From assembly GCA_964229355.1 (NCBI GenBank), contig CAXRDE010000019.1, forward strand, positions 124,001 to 188,000: a stretch of 64,000 bases of DNA, given 5' to 3'. The translations under genes were made by a program, and so were the position numbers. The stretch is from CAXRDE01 sp964229355. GTDB taxonomy: Bacteria; Cyanobacteriota; Sericytochromatia; UBA7694. The notes under the pieces are model-generated. The model had not been told where the DNA came from. It ran no database searches and was given only the letters and a program-made list of their open reading frames with translations. Position 1 is the first letter of the stretch. Each line of letters opens with the position of its first letter. Shown here piece by piece: positions 51,779-60,606 of this stretch.

Positions 51779-52748
51779 AGCTGCATGTACCCAATGCGCT
51801 ATTGAAGAAGGACAGTTGCTGCTCTCGGGGTTTTTTCCGGTGAGCAGTAACTACCTGCAAGCGCATCCTGAGCAAGCCGCCCACACAGACACCGTCAGTC
51901 TGCAAGGCGGCTTGTGCCAATATTGCAACACTTACCAAACCCACCATGACCCCGCGATTTTGGAATCAGAACTGCGCTATTTTATACAGAGCAGTGCACA
52001 AGCACCGGTGGTGGTTGCCCTGTCAGGAGGCAAAGACAGTTTAACCGCTCTGTATTTGGCCGTCCAAATTGGCCTTCGGCCCCGCTGTTTAATGTACCAA
52101 AACGGCTTTATTCCGCAAGCGGTGGTCACCGCCACCCAACAGCACTGTGAACGCCTGGGGGTGCCCTTAGATATTGTCGAAGACTCCCTGTATGCAGCTT
52201 TTGCTCAGGAATACACCCTCAATCAGCAGACCTTAGAGGCCAAAACCGGTGCCGATTTTTGTGGGCTGTGCAGCCAAAAGCTCAACCACATTGCCCGCGA
52301 ATATATGCATCAACACCAGGCCCGCTGGCTTTTGTTTGGCAATAAAACCTATGCCCGGCTCACACCTCAGGTGAGTGCGCTCAAACAACACTTCACCCAC
52401 GATGACTTTTTTTATTACAGCCTGAACTTTTTGTTTTTGCTGCGGCTCAAATGGCCGCAGCAACACAAAATCCTCCAGGAGTTGGGCTGGAAAGATCCCG
52501 GCCTGACCGGCTATACCAGCAATTGCCTCATTCCCGGCTTTGTGGCCCAGGCCCGCCAGCGCAAGCTAGGTTATCATCCTGAGCAGAGCTATCTGGCCAT
52601 GGAAAAACGTAGCGGCAGTTACACCCGTGGCGAAGCGGAAGCGCTGTTAACCGCGCCCGAGGAATCAGAGGCTCAGCGTTTTGAACGCCTGCGGGCCCAC
52701 TTTCAAGAGCACTGGCCGTGGCCGGAAGCGCCTAAAACAGAGGCTTAA
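51768..52748 (+). CDS. PP-loop ATPase of the amidotransferase/thiolation type
   Basis: 326 residues from a TTG at 51768. The ATP-pyrophosphatase P-loop is clear (VVVALSGGKDSLTALYL). Two CxxC pairs precede it (CTQC and CQYC), and another pair follows (CGLC), a zinc-ribbon-like arrangement. It resembles WbpG/PseA-type sugar amidotransferases and tRNA-thiolation enzymes; which one cannot be told. The last 17 bases overlap the convergent radical SAM gene. Confidence 0.75.
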   Translation: MQNRAACTQCAIEEGQLLLSGFFPVSSNYLQAHPEQAAHTDTVSLQGGLCQYCNTYQTHHDPAILESELRYFIQSSAQAPVVVALSGGKDSLTALYLAVQIGLRPRCLMYQNGFIPQAVVTATQQHCERLGVPLDIVEDSLYAAFAQEYTLNQQTLEAKTGADFCGLCSQKLNHIAREYMHQHQARWLLFGNKTYARLTPQVSALKQHFTHDDFFYYSLNFLFLLRLKWPQQHKILQELGWKDPGLTGYTSNCLIPGFVAQARQRKLGYHPEQSYLAMEKRSGSYTRGEAEALLTAPEESEAQRFERLRAHFQEHWPWPEAPKTEA

Positions 52749-53748
52749 GACACCGGTAGCCCGCTTCGGCTTCGGTGTCATTGCCCCCGCCACAGTCCGC
52801 ATAAGCCTCACAGCGCAAACAGCTTTCGGGCACCTGTCTGTGCCGATACACCGAAAAACCGTTCCACCACACCGTGGGCAAATGATCGTGCAGCAGATGG
52901 CCCTCCACCGGAAGGTGCTCAGCGTTAAAGCCTTTAATACGGCCATCGGGCAAAATATACAGGCTGTTCCAACCGGTGTGATCGAAGTAGGTATCCTGAT
53001 GAAAACGGTCATGCCAGGGGCCCATGTACCCCACTCCCGCCAGGCGCACCGGCAGTCCCTGATTTCGCTGGGCTTCGGTAAAATGCAACAGCTCTCTCAG
53101 GGTCTTAAGATCAGATTTTAAGGCCGCATCCGCACGGCCAGACTGGGTCACCGGGCGCAAGATCCAATGATTGGCCCCCGCCTCAAAAATGGCAGCGGAT
53201 AATTCGGCCAGCGAGGCCACATTGTCAGGGGTGACACAGGTATTCACGTTGCGAATGGGAATGCCCAGCTTTTGGGCATAGGACAGAGCCTTCAAGGTTT
53301 CAGCAAAGCTTACTTCTGAAAGGCGCAATGCGTTGTGAAAGGGGGCTGTGCCATCGATGCTGATAGAAATCGAGTCCAGGGGATAAGGCCTGAGTTTGGC
53401 TTCAAAGCGCTCTAAAAAATGGCCGTTGGTCACCATGGCCACCTGAAAACCGCTGAGCTTGAGCACCGCCAGAATGCGATCTAAGTCTTTACGCACCAGC
53501 GGTTCACCACCGGTCAGCGTGACATACTTAACCCCCAGACGAATCATATCGGGAATGTGGCGGGCAAATTGTTCAAGGGTCAAATCGGTGTACACCTTTT
53601 CGCCGCCCCAGACCCCACAGTGAATACAGGCCAAATTGCAGCGATTGGTCACGTGCCACACAATGTGCTCACAGGGCAAGTGTTGTGCCTGCAAAAGATC
53701 CTGATACTGCGCCAGCATGCGCTGCTGGGACGTGGGAGCGTCAACCAT
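52732..53748 (-). CDS. Radical SAM protein with SPASM-like tail
   Basis: 338 residues from the ATG at 53748 (MVDAPTSQQRM), with GAGG upstream; a longer frame to 53877 lies inside the glycosyltransferase gene. The [4Fe-4S] motif is CNLACIHC near residue 36, followed by VTLTGGEPLVRKD and SISIDGTAPFHN. The C-terminus has CLRCEAYADCGGG and a later Cys, a SPASM-like cluster site. SPASM enzymes often modify peptides or cofactors. Substrate unknown. Overlaps the glycosyltransferase stop by 8 bases. Confidence 0.85.
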   Translation of the reverse strand: MVDAPTSQQRMLAQYQDLLQAQHLPCEHIVWHVTNRCNLACIHCGVWGGEKVYTDLTLEQFARHIPDMIRLGVKYVTLTGGEPLVRKDLDRILAVLKLSGFQVAMVTNGHFLERFEAKLRPYPLDSISISIDGTAPFHNALRLSEVSFAETLKALSYAQKLGIPIRNVNTCVTPDNVASLAELSAAIFEAGANHWILRPVTQSGRADAALKSDLKTLRELLHFTEAQRNQGLPVRLAGVGYMGPWHDRFHQDTYFDHTGWNSLYILPDGRIKGFNAEHLPVEGHLLHDHLPTVWWNGFSVYRHRQVPESCLRCEAYADCGGGNDTEAEAGYRCLKPLF

Positions 53749-54601
53749 GAATAACACCTCTTCCGATGGCCTGAGCCATTTGTTGGGCCACCGCAGCAGC
53801 ACTGCAAGCCGCGTCGTAGTACCGTAAACCCTGCTGCTGCAAGTGCAACAATTGCTCTGGGTTTTGTAAGAGCCCAAAAACCTGTTCAGAAAAGCCTTGC
53901 CAGTTTGCGGGCAAATGCAAAGCCGGTAGGCCCTTCAGATAGGGATAAGGGGGCAAGGGGCCTGTTACCAGCACACAGCCTGCACGTAGGGCTTCACAGA
54001 GCCGGAAAGTAATGGGAGCCAGCCCCCAGGGCACGGGGGCAATCTGGGTTTGCTGCAAAATTTCAGCGTACACCTGGGGCTTGAGCCCCGACTGAAAGCG
54101 CGGCGTAAAGGTGAAGTAGGCCTTAATGGGGTCATGGGGTTTGGCCGCGTCGAGAAAGTGCAGGCCCGCCTGAATAAAGTCCCGCCGAAAAGGGTGAACC
54201 TGCCCCACAAAGCTCACATGTAACGCTCGCTGGGCCAGAGGAAGTACGGGTAAGGCGGGTGCATGCCCGTTGCAGCCCAGCGGAATCACATGGATGGGTT
54301 CGCGCTCCGGCAGTTGACGCAAATAAGGGGTGAAGACGTGGGCCACCTGACGGGCATAGTCCGGCAGCAAGCCCAATTCATTGCCGATGCAGATCAGCAC
54401 ATGGTCTTTACCCAACGGGCCCACCGTTTCAACGGAGGTCTGAGGCGAGACAATCACCCAGGTATAGCGCTCAGCGCCTGCCCCCAGGGAAAATAGTCGC
54501 GTCAAAATATCTGCCAAAAAGGGCAATTCAACGTATTCAGGGGTTAAGTGCAATCGCACCTGCGGCAAGGCATTCAGGGTTTGTACTGCCTCAGTAAACA
54601 T
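53741..54601 (-). CDS. Glycosyltransferase-like protein (GT-B type)
   Basis: 286 residues. The last two thirds look like a GT-B C-terminal half or exostosin-like domain: VSFVGQVHPFRRDFIQ, then VPWGLAPITFRLCEALRAGCVLVTGP and PANWQGFSEQVFGLLQNPEQL. No membrane segment is seen. It lies between the propeller lipoprotein (3-base gap) and the radical SAM gene. The sugar and acceptor are unknown. Confidence 0.72.
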   Translation of the reverse strand: MFTEAVQTLNALPQVRLHLTPEYVELPFLADILTRLFSLGAGAERYTWVIVSPQTSVETVGPLGKDHVLICIGNELGLLPDYARQVAHVFTPYLRQLPEREPIHVIPLGCNGHAPALPVLPLAQRALHVSFVGQVHPFRRDFIQAGLHFLDAAKPHDPIKAYFTFTPRFQSGLKPQVYAEILQQTQIAPVPWGLAPITFRLCEALRAGCVLVTGPLPPYPYLKGLPALHLPANWQGFSEQVFGLLQNPEQLLHLQQQGLRYYDAACSAAAVAQQMAQAIGRGVIHG

Positions 54602-54604
54602 GCC

Positions 54605-55879
54605 TTACCAACGCGTGGTGCTGGGTTTGCGCACCGGCTGATTGATTGGGTCGGGTCGCACCTGTTGGGGTCGAGGCCCTTCTTCAAGCACATACAGTTT
54701 GCCATCGGTACAGGCCAGCAGCAGCTTACCCCCCACAAGTACGGGACTTGCCAACACTTCTCCCCCCACGGGATACGTGTACGCAATATACCCTTTTTCG
54801 CGGTTTAAGACAAAAAGGGCCCGACTGCTGCTGCCCACATAGACATGCTCGTGGGTCACCACGGGGGCCGTAATCAAGCCCGGAAACGTATACTTCCAGC
54901 CCGGTTCCCGTTGGCGGGTATCAAAGGTATAAAGCACCCGCTCTCCCGGAAGATACAGGGTGTTGTCGGCAAGGGCCAGATCGCCAGCCAGAGCGGCATT
55001 GGTAAACTGGTAACGCCATTTTAAAGCCCCTGAACGGGTTTCAAAGGCATACAAATAGCCGTTGCGGGTACTGACAAACAGGGTGTCATCTACCACCAGC
55101 GGGGCTGAAGCGGGCTCTCCTGCCAGGCTCTGTTGCCAGCGCACCTGGCCGTCGCTTTGCTGCAGGGCGTATAAGACTTCATTGTCCAGGGCTGTAAACA
55201 AGAGGGGTTGGTGCGGGTCTAACGCCGGGGGCACCATGGGTACACCGGGCAAGGGCCGCTCCCACATCAGCTGCGGCTTCGCCTCAAGATCGACCGAAAA
55301 GCGCCAGGCCGTTTGTACAATTTTTTGTTCTTCCAGCGGAGCCCCCAGCGGCGGATCCTGGTGCGTATAAATGATCGTGGAGGGGGGCGTGTCGCCGCGT
55401 TCTGTCTTGCCCTGAGCCAAAATCCAGGGGGGACGGTTGACCAGATCGCCGGTTTCTTTTTGCCAGAGGTTTTTACCGGTGGCTGCATCCCAGGCATAGA
55501 TAAAATAATAGGGGCTCCAACGGCCACCGAACAGGCGCTGATTGAGCAGCACCGGCGACGAGAACAGACCGCCCACATCCACCGGGGTTTGCCAAATTTC
55601 AGCGCCGGTGGCCAAATCCAGAGCGTACACCGCACTGTCTCGCGAGCCCAGATAAACGCGCCCCTCAGACACCACCGGTGGATATACCAGGCGGCCCTCG
55701 GTTTGGAAGTGCCAGGCTTCTTTAAAGGGCGGTTGAGGGCCTGAACGCAGCTCCACCTGTCGAGAGGCCCGCTGGTGTAAAGCAGGCCAATCCTCGTGAT
55801 AACGGGGCTGGGCTGCTGCACAAGAGGCCAGCACAGTGGCCAGCAACAGCATCCACAGGGAACGAACAGGGGTCGACAT
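54605..55879 (-). CDS. PQQ-type beta-propeller lipoprotein
   Basis: 424 residues, lipobox LASC (TVLASCAAA). Propeller blades are visible as repeated DLATGAEIWQTPV, DAATGKNLWQKET, QQSDGQVRWQQSL, ETRSGALKWRYQF and DTRQREPGWKYTF segments with YLYAF/VYALD strands. This is the BamB/PQQ-dehydrogenase-like repeat fold, but no catalytic site is apparent. A protein-binding role in the outer-membrane periplasmic face is likely. One base separates it from the MreB-like gene. Confidence 0.84.
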   Translation of the reverse strand: MSTPVRSLWMLLLATVLASCAAAQPRYHEDWPALHQRASRQVELRSGPQPPFKEAWHFQTEGRLVYPPVVSEGRVYLGSRDSAVYALDLATGAEIWQTPVDVGGLFSSPVLLNQRLFGGRWSPYYFIYAWDAATGKNLWQKETGDLVNRPPWILAQGKTERGDTPPSTIIYTHQDPPLGAPLEEQKIVQTAWRFSVDLEAKPQLMWERPLPGVPMVPPALDPHQPLLFTALDNEVLYALQQSDGQVRWQQSLAGEPASAPLVVDDTLFVSTRNGYLYAFETRSGALKWRYQFTNAALAGDLALADNTLYLPGERVLYTFDTRQREPGWKYTFPGLITAPVVTHEHVYVGSSSRALFVLNREKGYIAYTYPVGGEVLASPVLVGGKLLLACTDGKLYVLEEGPRPQQVRPDPINQPVRKPSTTRW

Positions 55880-55880
55880 C

Positions 55881-56768
55881 TCAGACTCCTTCAGCGAAGT
55901 TTTGGCTTTGCAAATACATTTGTAAGGCTGAAATCAGCGCATCTTCGGGTTGGTTCACCCGATCTATTCTACCCTGAAAACACTGGGTCAAAACAGGGAA
56001 TAAGCCCTCTAAGGTATGCTGAGCCCCCATTAACCAGAGCCGGGGCAGGTCATAGGCCTCTTGCAATAAACGTACTTCTTCATACAAAGGGTGCATGGCC
56101 CGTTCTAGCATCAGAGCGAGCTCTTCTTGCAAGAGTAGCTGTGCCCCCTGTGGGCCTTGTAAGGTCACCTGTTGCAAATCGGGGTGAGAGGCCAGGGTTC
56201 GCCAGGCTGATTCGGCGGTAGACAGGGGCAAATAAATACCGTGCTGCTGATAAAACTGTTGACGAATCGCACGGGCGATATAGCGGCCATAGCCTACTTG
56301 AAGCCGCTCCACACACACGCCCCGCTGTACCACCCGCAGTTCAGCCAGACCGTCTTCGCAATAGAGCAAGAGCACCGAGGCCTGGGGCTGACGGTGGCCG
56401 TGGGCCGCCACCAGCACATCGGCAGGCTGCAAATGATAAAACCCGGCCAGGGTCAGAGGGGCAAAAGCCTGTTGCCATAAGGCCCCGCTAATGCCCTGGC
56501 TGCGAGCAGAAGAGACCAGCACCAGATGGGTCTTTTTTGGGGGGTGTACCCGCTCCAGATGCCACTGAAAAAAGGCGGTCAGCGGAAAATGCTGATCCTG
56601 GGAAAGATGCAGGGCCTCTGGTTCCCCCTGTCCAAAAATCCATTGGCTGCCTTTGGCCAGAGCCGTGGGGGCCACATGGGCCACAATGCCTTGATCGGCA
56701 TGGAGCGTGGTCAGCCGCTCAGGCTGTAACCACAGGCCAAAGGTTTCGGTAGACTTAAAAGGAAACAC
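55881..56768 (-). CDS. Degenerate MreB-like protein
   Basis: 295 residues from a GTG at 56768 (MFPFKSTETFGLWL); the only ATG, at 56816, is further inside rodA. The N-terminus and ADQGIVAHVAPTALA fit the MreB start and GIVLNEPSVVA region, but the phosphate loop (DLGTANT) is replaced by GLWLQPE. The usual second phosphate motif (DIGGGT) reads YCEDGLAEL, then LQVGYGRYIARAIRQQF matches the helix after it. So ATP binding is probably lost. It lies directly after rodA. Confidence 0.6.
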   Translation of the reverse strand: MFPFKSTETFGLWLQPERLTTLHADQGIVAHVAPTALAKGSQWIFGQGEPEALHLSQDQHFPLTAFFQWHLERVHPPKKTHLVLVSSARSQGISGALWQQAFAPLTLAGFYHLQPADVLVAAHGHRQPQASVLLLYCEDGLAELRVVQRGVCVERLQVGYGRYIARAIRQQFYQQHGIYLPLSTAESAWRTLASHPDLQQVTLQGPQGAQLLLQEELALMLERAMHPLYEEVRLLQEAYDLPRLWLMGAQHTLEGLFPVLTQCFQGRIDRVNQPEDALISALQMYLQSQNFAEGV

Positions 56769-58014
56769 CCAGAAGCCCGCTTTCTTGATGTTGTTGCACG
56801 TGAATACTTTCCACAAGGCCCAGTAAGGCCAGCTGGATCATCATTGATGATCCCCCGTAAGACACCAGGGGCAAAGGCACACCGGTGACGGGCATCATGT
56901 CCATATTCATACCCACATTGATGAGCAATTGCATCAGCAAAAGAGCCGAAACCCCCGTGCAAATGTAAAGCTGTTGCGGCTCCTGGGCGGTAAAGCCAAT
57001 CCAGAGAACGCGAAATACCAATCCCCCAAAACACAACAGCAAGAAACCCGCCCCCCAAAATCCGGTTTCTTCGGCAAGGGCTGAGAAAATAAAGTCGGTG
57101 TGCTGCTCAGGCACGTAACCCAATTGGGTTTGGCTGCCTGAAAACAGCCCCTGCCCCCACAGTCCGCCTGAGCCCACGGCGATTTTGGATTGTTCCACCT
57201 GATAGCCTGAAGCCAGGGCATCAGGGGCAGGGGACACAAAGGTTAAAATGCGTTGCTTTTGATAAGGCTTCAGGTTGTGCCAGGCCACCTGGCCCAGCTC
57301 CACCACACTCACGTTGAGGGTCAAGACCACGCAGCCCAGCAGCAAGAGCAACTGGTTTTGGCGCTTGTAAAAACGATGACGCAAGGTGGCCAGACCCAAT
57401 GCCAAAGCCCCCAGCAGCAAATGGGCTTTCCAAAGCCACCCATGCACAAAGAACAACGCAATGCTGAACAAAGGCATGACCGTCATGCTCAAAATCCAAA
57501 AGCTCAGGGGAGACACCACCAACATGCTGAAAAACAGGCCGAGTAACACCAGCGTCATCCCCAGGTCTGGCTCTTTGAGCACCAGCAAACAGGGCAGCGC
57601 AATGTGCAAGGCCAGGCCGCCCAGTTGCAGCGCATTGGTCAGGGCACGGCCGCGCTGCAAACGCACCTGCGACAAATGGGCCGAAAGGGTCAGGGTCAAG
57701 ACCAGCTTGGCCAACTCCGAAGGCTGAAATGAGAAGCCGCCCAGAAAGAGCCAGCGACGGGAACCCGCTACCGAGGGGCCAATCACCAGCACCAATCCCA
57801 ATAGCAGCAGCAAGACGCCATAGAGCACCGGCGCAGCACGCTGGAGACGACGGTAGCCCGAAAAACGAATGAAAAAAAACACGGCCAGCCCCACACCAAT
57901 GGAAAACACATGCTTGTAAAACAGTGCGTATTCACCGTCTGCGGCCACCGAGGTGCTCCATACCCCCAAAACCCCATAGAGTAAAATCAGGGTGATCAAC
58001 CCCAGCGAAATCAT
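56755..58014 (-). CDS. rodA: RodA (SEDS-family peptidoglycan glycosyltransferase)
   Basis: 419 residues, somewhat longer than E. coli RodA. About 10 membrane helices. Signature features: GSRRWLFLGGFSFQPSELAK (near 85-105), AVGSGGLWGQGLFSGSQTQ, YVPEQHTDFIFSALAEETGF, and GVPLPLVSYGGSSMM. It polymerises glycan chains with PBP2 in cell elongation. Start overlaps mrdA stop by 4 bases. Confidence 0.96.
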   Translation of the reverse strand: MISLGLITLILLYGVLGVWSTSVAADGEYALFYKHVFSIGVGLAVFFFIRFSGYRRLQRAAPVLYGVLLLLLGLVLVIGPSVAGSRRWLFLGGFSFQPSELAKLVLTLTLSAHLSQVRLQRGRALTNALQLGGLALHIALPCLLVLKEPDLGMTLVLLGLFFSMLVVSPLSFWILSMTVMPLFSIALFFVHGWLWKAHLLLGALALGLATLRHRFYKRQNQLLLLLGCVVLTLNVSVVELGQVAWHNLKPYQKQRILTFVSPAPDALASGYQVEQSKIAVGSGGLWGQGLFSGSQTQLGYVPEQHTDFIFSALAEETGFWGAGFLLLCFGGLVFRVLWIGFTAQEPQQLYICTGVSALLLMQLLINVGMNMDMMPVTGVPLPLVSYGGSSMMIQLALLGLVESIHVQQHQESGLLGVSF

Positions 58015-59819
58015 GGGTCCGATTTCCGCTCAAAAAGATAACGCAAAATTTTACCGCCCAGTGGGGCTGCATTACCCCCACCGCTTTTGCCGTGCTCCAG
58101 AAACACCGTAATGGCGTACCGGGGCGCTTCTGCCGGGGCATAGCCCACAATCCAGGCGTGGTTAGGCTGACCCGGAATGGTTTCCGCGGTCCCCGTTTTG
58201 CCCGCTACCGTCACGCCGGGAACGCCCAGTTTTTTAACGGTGCCGTAACGCACCGCGCCTTCCAGACCTTTTTGGACCACCCGCCAGTGTGCAGGGGGAA
58301 TACCCGGAATGGTTTGGGGTGGCGTATAAGTATAGCTTTGGGTGGTGTTATTGGGCCCATAAATGCCTTTGATCAAATGGGGCTGCACCAGCTTGCCGCC
58401 GTTGGCTACCGCCGCCACCATACGGGTGGCCTGCAGCGGAGTCATTTGCACATAACCCTGACCAATGGAGGCATTAACAGAATCTCCAGGCATCCAGGGA
58501 TAACCGATATAACGTGCTTTCCAGGCTTTATCGGGTACAATCCCCAGGCCCTCCTGAGGCAAGTCAATACCTGTTTTTTGGCCCAGGCCGAGCAAGCGGG
58601 CATAGTCCCGAATGGGTTCAATGCCCATTTCTTGAGACAGCTCATAAAACACGGTATCAATGGAGTGGGCCAACGCATTGTCAATATTCACGGTACCGAA
58701 GCCCGCGCGGTTCCAGTCATAGAAGGTGTGACCCGAGACTTTTAAATAGCCCCGACTCACAAAGGTGCGTTCCGGGGTCAAATGCCCGGTACCCAGAGCC
58801 GCCAGGGTCGTCACCACTTTAAAAATAGAGCCGGGCGCATAGGCATTAATACTGCGATCCAGGAAAGGGTGCAGACGGTTATTTTGTAGATCGTTCCACT
58901 GCTTTTGCGACAGCCCCCGGTTAAATAAATTGGGGTCTACGGTGGGGTAGCTCACCAGAGCCAATACCTCGCCATTATTGGGATCCATCACCACAATGGA
59001 TCCCGCCAGGCCCGTGGCCTTGAGCTGACGATAAGCATATTTTTGCAGATCTTTATCGAGGGTCAATTGTAAACGGTGACCCGGAATGGGTGGAATTTGT
59101 AGGGTTTGCGGTTCAGCTTCGGGATCCAGCGGAATTTCTTGCTCTTGCTTGCCGTCACTGCCCTTCAAGAACACTTCGTATTGTTTTTCTAAGCCCGTTT
59201 TACCGATCAAAGCCCCTGGATAATAACCTGTATAGGCTTCTTTTTTGAGATCTTCGCGGGTAATTTGACCCATATGCCCCATAAAATGTCCCAGGTATTG
59301 TCCTTCAGGGTATTGCCGCTCCAGGGTGCTCAGCACCTCTACGCCCGGTAATTGATCCCGGTGTTCTAACACCAGGGCCAATTCCTGAGGGCTCAGGTCA
59401 TGGTGCAAATACACCGGCTGTAAGCGTTCAAAGTCCAGGCGTTCTCGCAGTTCGCTATAGGGGGTTTTTAAGTGGTTAGAGAGGGCCTGAAGCGTTTTGT
59501 AAATTTGGGTATTCGACAGACGGCGGGGGTCAAAGAAAATGGAGTGGGCCTCTGCATTGCTGGCCAAAATTTTGCTGTGACGGTCATACATCGTGCCCCG
59601 GGGGGCCAATACCGGCTGCGAACGCACCCGGTTATTGTGGGCTTTTTCCTGGTAGTCGGCCCCTTCGACCACCTGTAAAAAAAACAGACGCGAGAGCAGC
59701 GCAAACAGAACAAAAGCGGCTGCAAACACCAGCAGTAAGATGCGAAACTGCAATTGATTGCGGTGTGTGTGTAAACCCTCTAGTAAAGGATCTCGCTCGA
59801 AATTCAACTCAGGGAGCAA
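58011..59819 (-). CDS. mrdA: Penicillin-binding protein 2 (transpeptidase)
   Basis: 602 residues. One N-terminal membrane helix (LLLVFAAAFVLFALLSRLFF), PBP dimer domain, and a transpeptidase domain with SxxK in APGSIFKVVTTLA (near 330), SxD in ALAHSIDTVF and KTG in VAGKTGTAET. Cross-links peptidoglycan during elongation, paired with RodA. Its start overlaps the Sco-like gene stop by 11 bases, so the genes are co-translated. Confidence 0.96.
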   Translation of the reverse strand: MLPELNFERDPLLEGLHTHRNQLQFRILLLVFAAAFVLFALLSRLFFLQVVEGADYQEKAHNNRVRSQPVLAPRGTMYDRHSKILASNAEAHSIFFDPRRLSNTQIYKTLQALSNHLKTPYSELRERLDFERLQPVYLHHDLSPQELALVLEHRDQLPGVEVLSTLERQYPEGQYLGHFMGHMGQITREDLKKEAYTGYYPGALIGKTGLEKQYEVFLKGSDGKQEQEIPLDPEAEPQTLQIPPIPGHRLQLTLDKDLQKYAYRQLKATGLAGSIVVMDPNNGEVLALVSYPTVDPNLFNRGLSQKQWNDLQNNRLHPFLDRSINAYAPGSIFKVVTTLAALGTGHLTPERTFVSRGYLKVSGHTFYDWNRAGFGTVNIDNALAHSIDTVFYELSQEMGIEPIRDYARLLGLGQKTGIDLPQEGLGIVPDKAWKARYIGYPWMPGDSVNASIGQGYVQMTPLQATRMVAAVANGGKLVQPHLIKGIYGPNNTTQSYTYTPPQTIPGIPPAHWRVVQKGLEGAVRYGTVKKLGVPGVTVAGKTGTAETIPGQPNHAWIVGYAPAEAPRYAITVFLEHGKSGGGNAAPLGGKILRYLFERKSDP

Positions 59820-60603
59820 CCGCTAACAAAGCCGGAATATCCACTTCAATCAGCTGCTGGATATCGGCGGGATCTGTGCTGTCATAATAGCCCCGAATGC
59901 GGCGTTGATCATCGAGCAACACAAATTTTTGGCTGTGCAAAAAAGGCGACGTGCCTTCAGCGGCAGGGGCATGCCCCCCGTGATGATCATGGCTGGTATC
60001 GGTTTCAAGGGGCTGTACAGACAATTTAAAGTCATCAATAGCAAAACGGTGCAAGGCTTCACGCTCTCCCGTAAAGAACAGCCAGTGGGGTCCTGCCTCG
60101 AATTGGGTGGCATAGGTGCTTAAACGTTCAGGTGTATCGGTTTCGGGGTCTACACTAAAGGACAGCATTTTCACGTCGCCTTTGGGAAAAGCCGCCTGAA
60201 TTTTCTGCATTTCCAGGTTCATTAAGGGGCACTCGGCCTGACAGGTGGTAAAAATAAAGTCCGCGACCCACACCTTGCCCTGGATATTTTCTGAAGGCAG
60301 AGCTTCGCCACTGCGCTCGGTAAAAGCAAAAGCCGGCAGCTGACTGATCACAGGCAATTGATCGGCACTTTTCGGTTCAGGGGTGTGCGCCATTTTTTGC
60401 TGACGGTGGGTATTGTCTTGTAAATCTTGCGAAAGGCTACTGGCATGATGGTCTTCACCATGGCCGGCATGGCCCATATTGGGTTGCCCCGGCGTCAAGG
60501 CCGCCTGTAAGCCAAAGACAATCATCACCAGCAAAAGGGTGGTGGCAGGTAAGAAAATCAGGTTGTGAGGCAGGCTTGTGTCTGCCTGAGGTGCAGAAGA
60601 CAT
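59809..60603 (-). CDS. SCO1/SenC-family copper protein
   Basis: 264 residues. One N-terminal membrane helix, then a thioredoxin-like periplasmic domain with the copper-binding Cys pair in FTTCQAECPLMN, conserved SVDPETDTPERL and a later His in FLHSQKFVLLD. Normally delivers copper to cytochrome oxidase Cu(A). Two His-rich inserts (MGHAGHGEDHHASS near 45-60 and HDHHGGHAPAAEG near 205-220) are unusual and may hold extra metal. ctaB lies 3 bases upstream. Confidence 0.92.
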   Translation of the reverse strand: MSSAPQADTSLPHNLIFLPATTLLLVMIVFGLQAALTPGQPNMGHAGHGEDHHASSLSQDLQDNTHRQQKMAHTPEPKSADQLPVISQLPAFAFTERSGEALPSENIQGKVWVADFIFTTCQAECPLMNLEMQKIQAAFPKGDVKMLSFSVDPETDTPERLSTYATQFEAGPHWLFFTGEREALHRFAIDDFKLSVQPLETDTSHDHHGGHAPAAEGTSPFLHSQKFVLLDDQRRIRGYYDSTDPADIQQLIEVDIPALLAVAP

Positions 60604-60606
60604 GGG

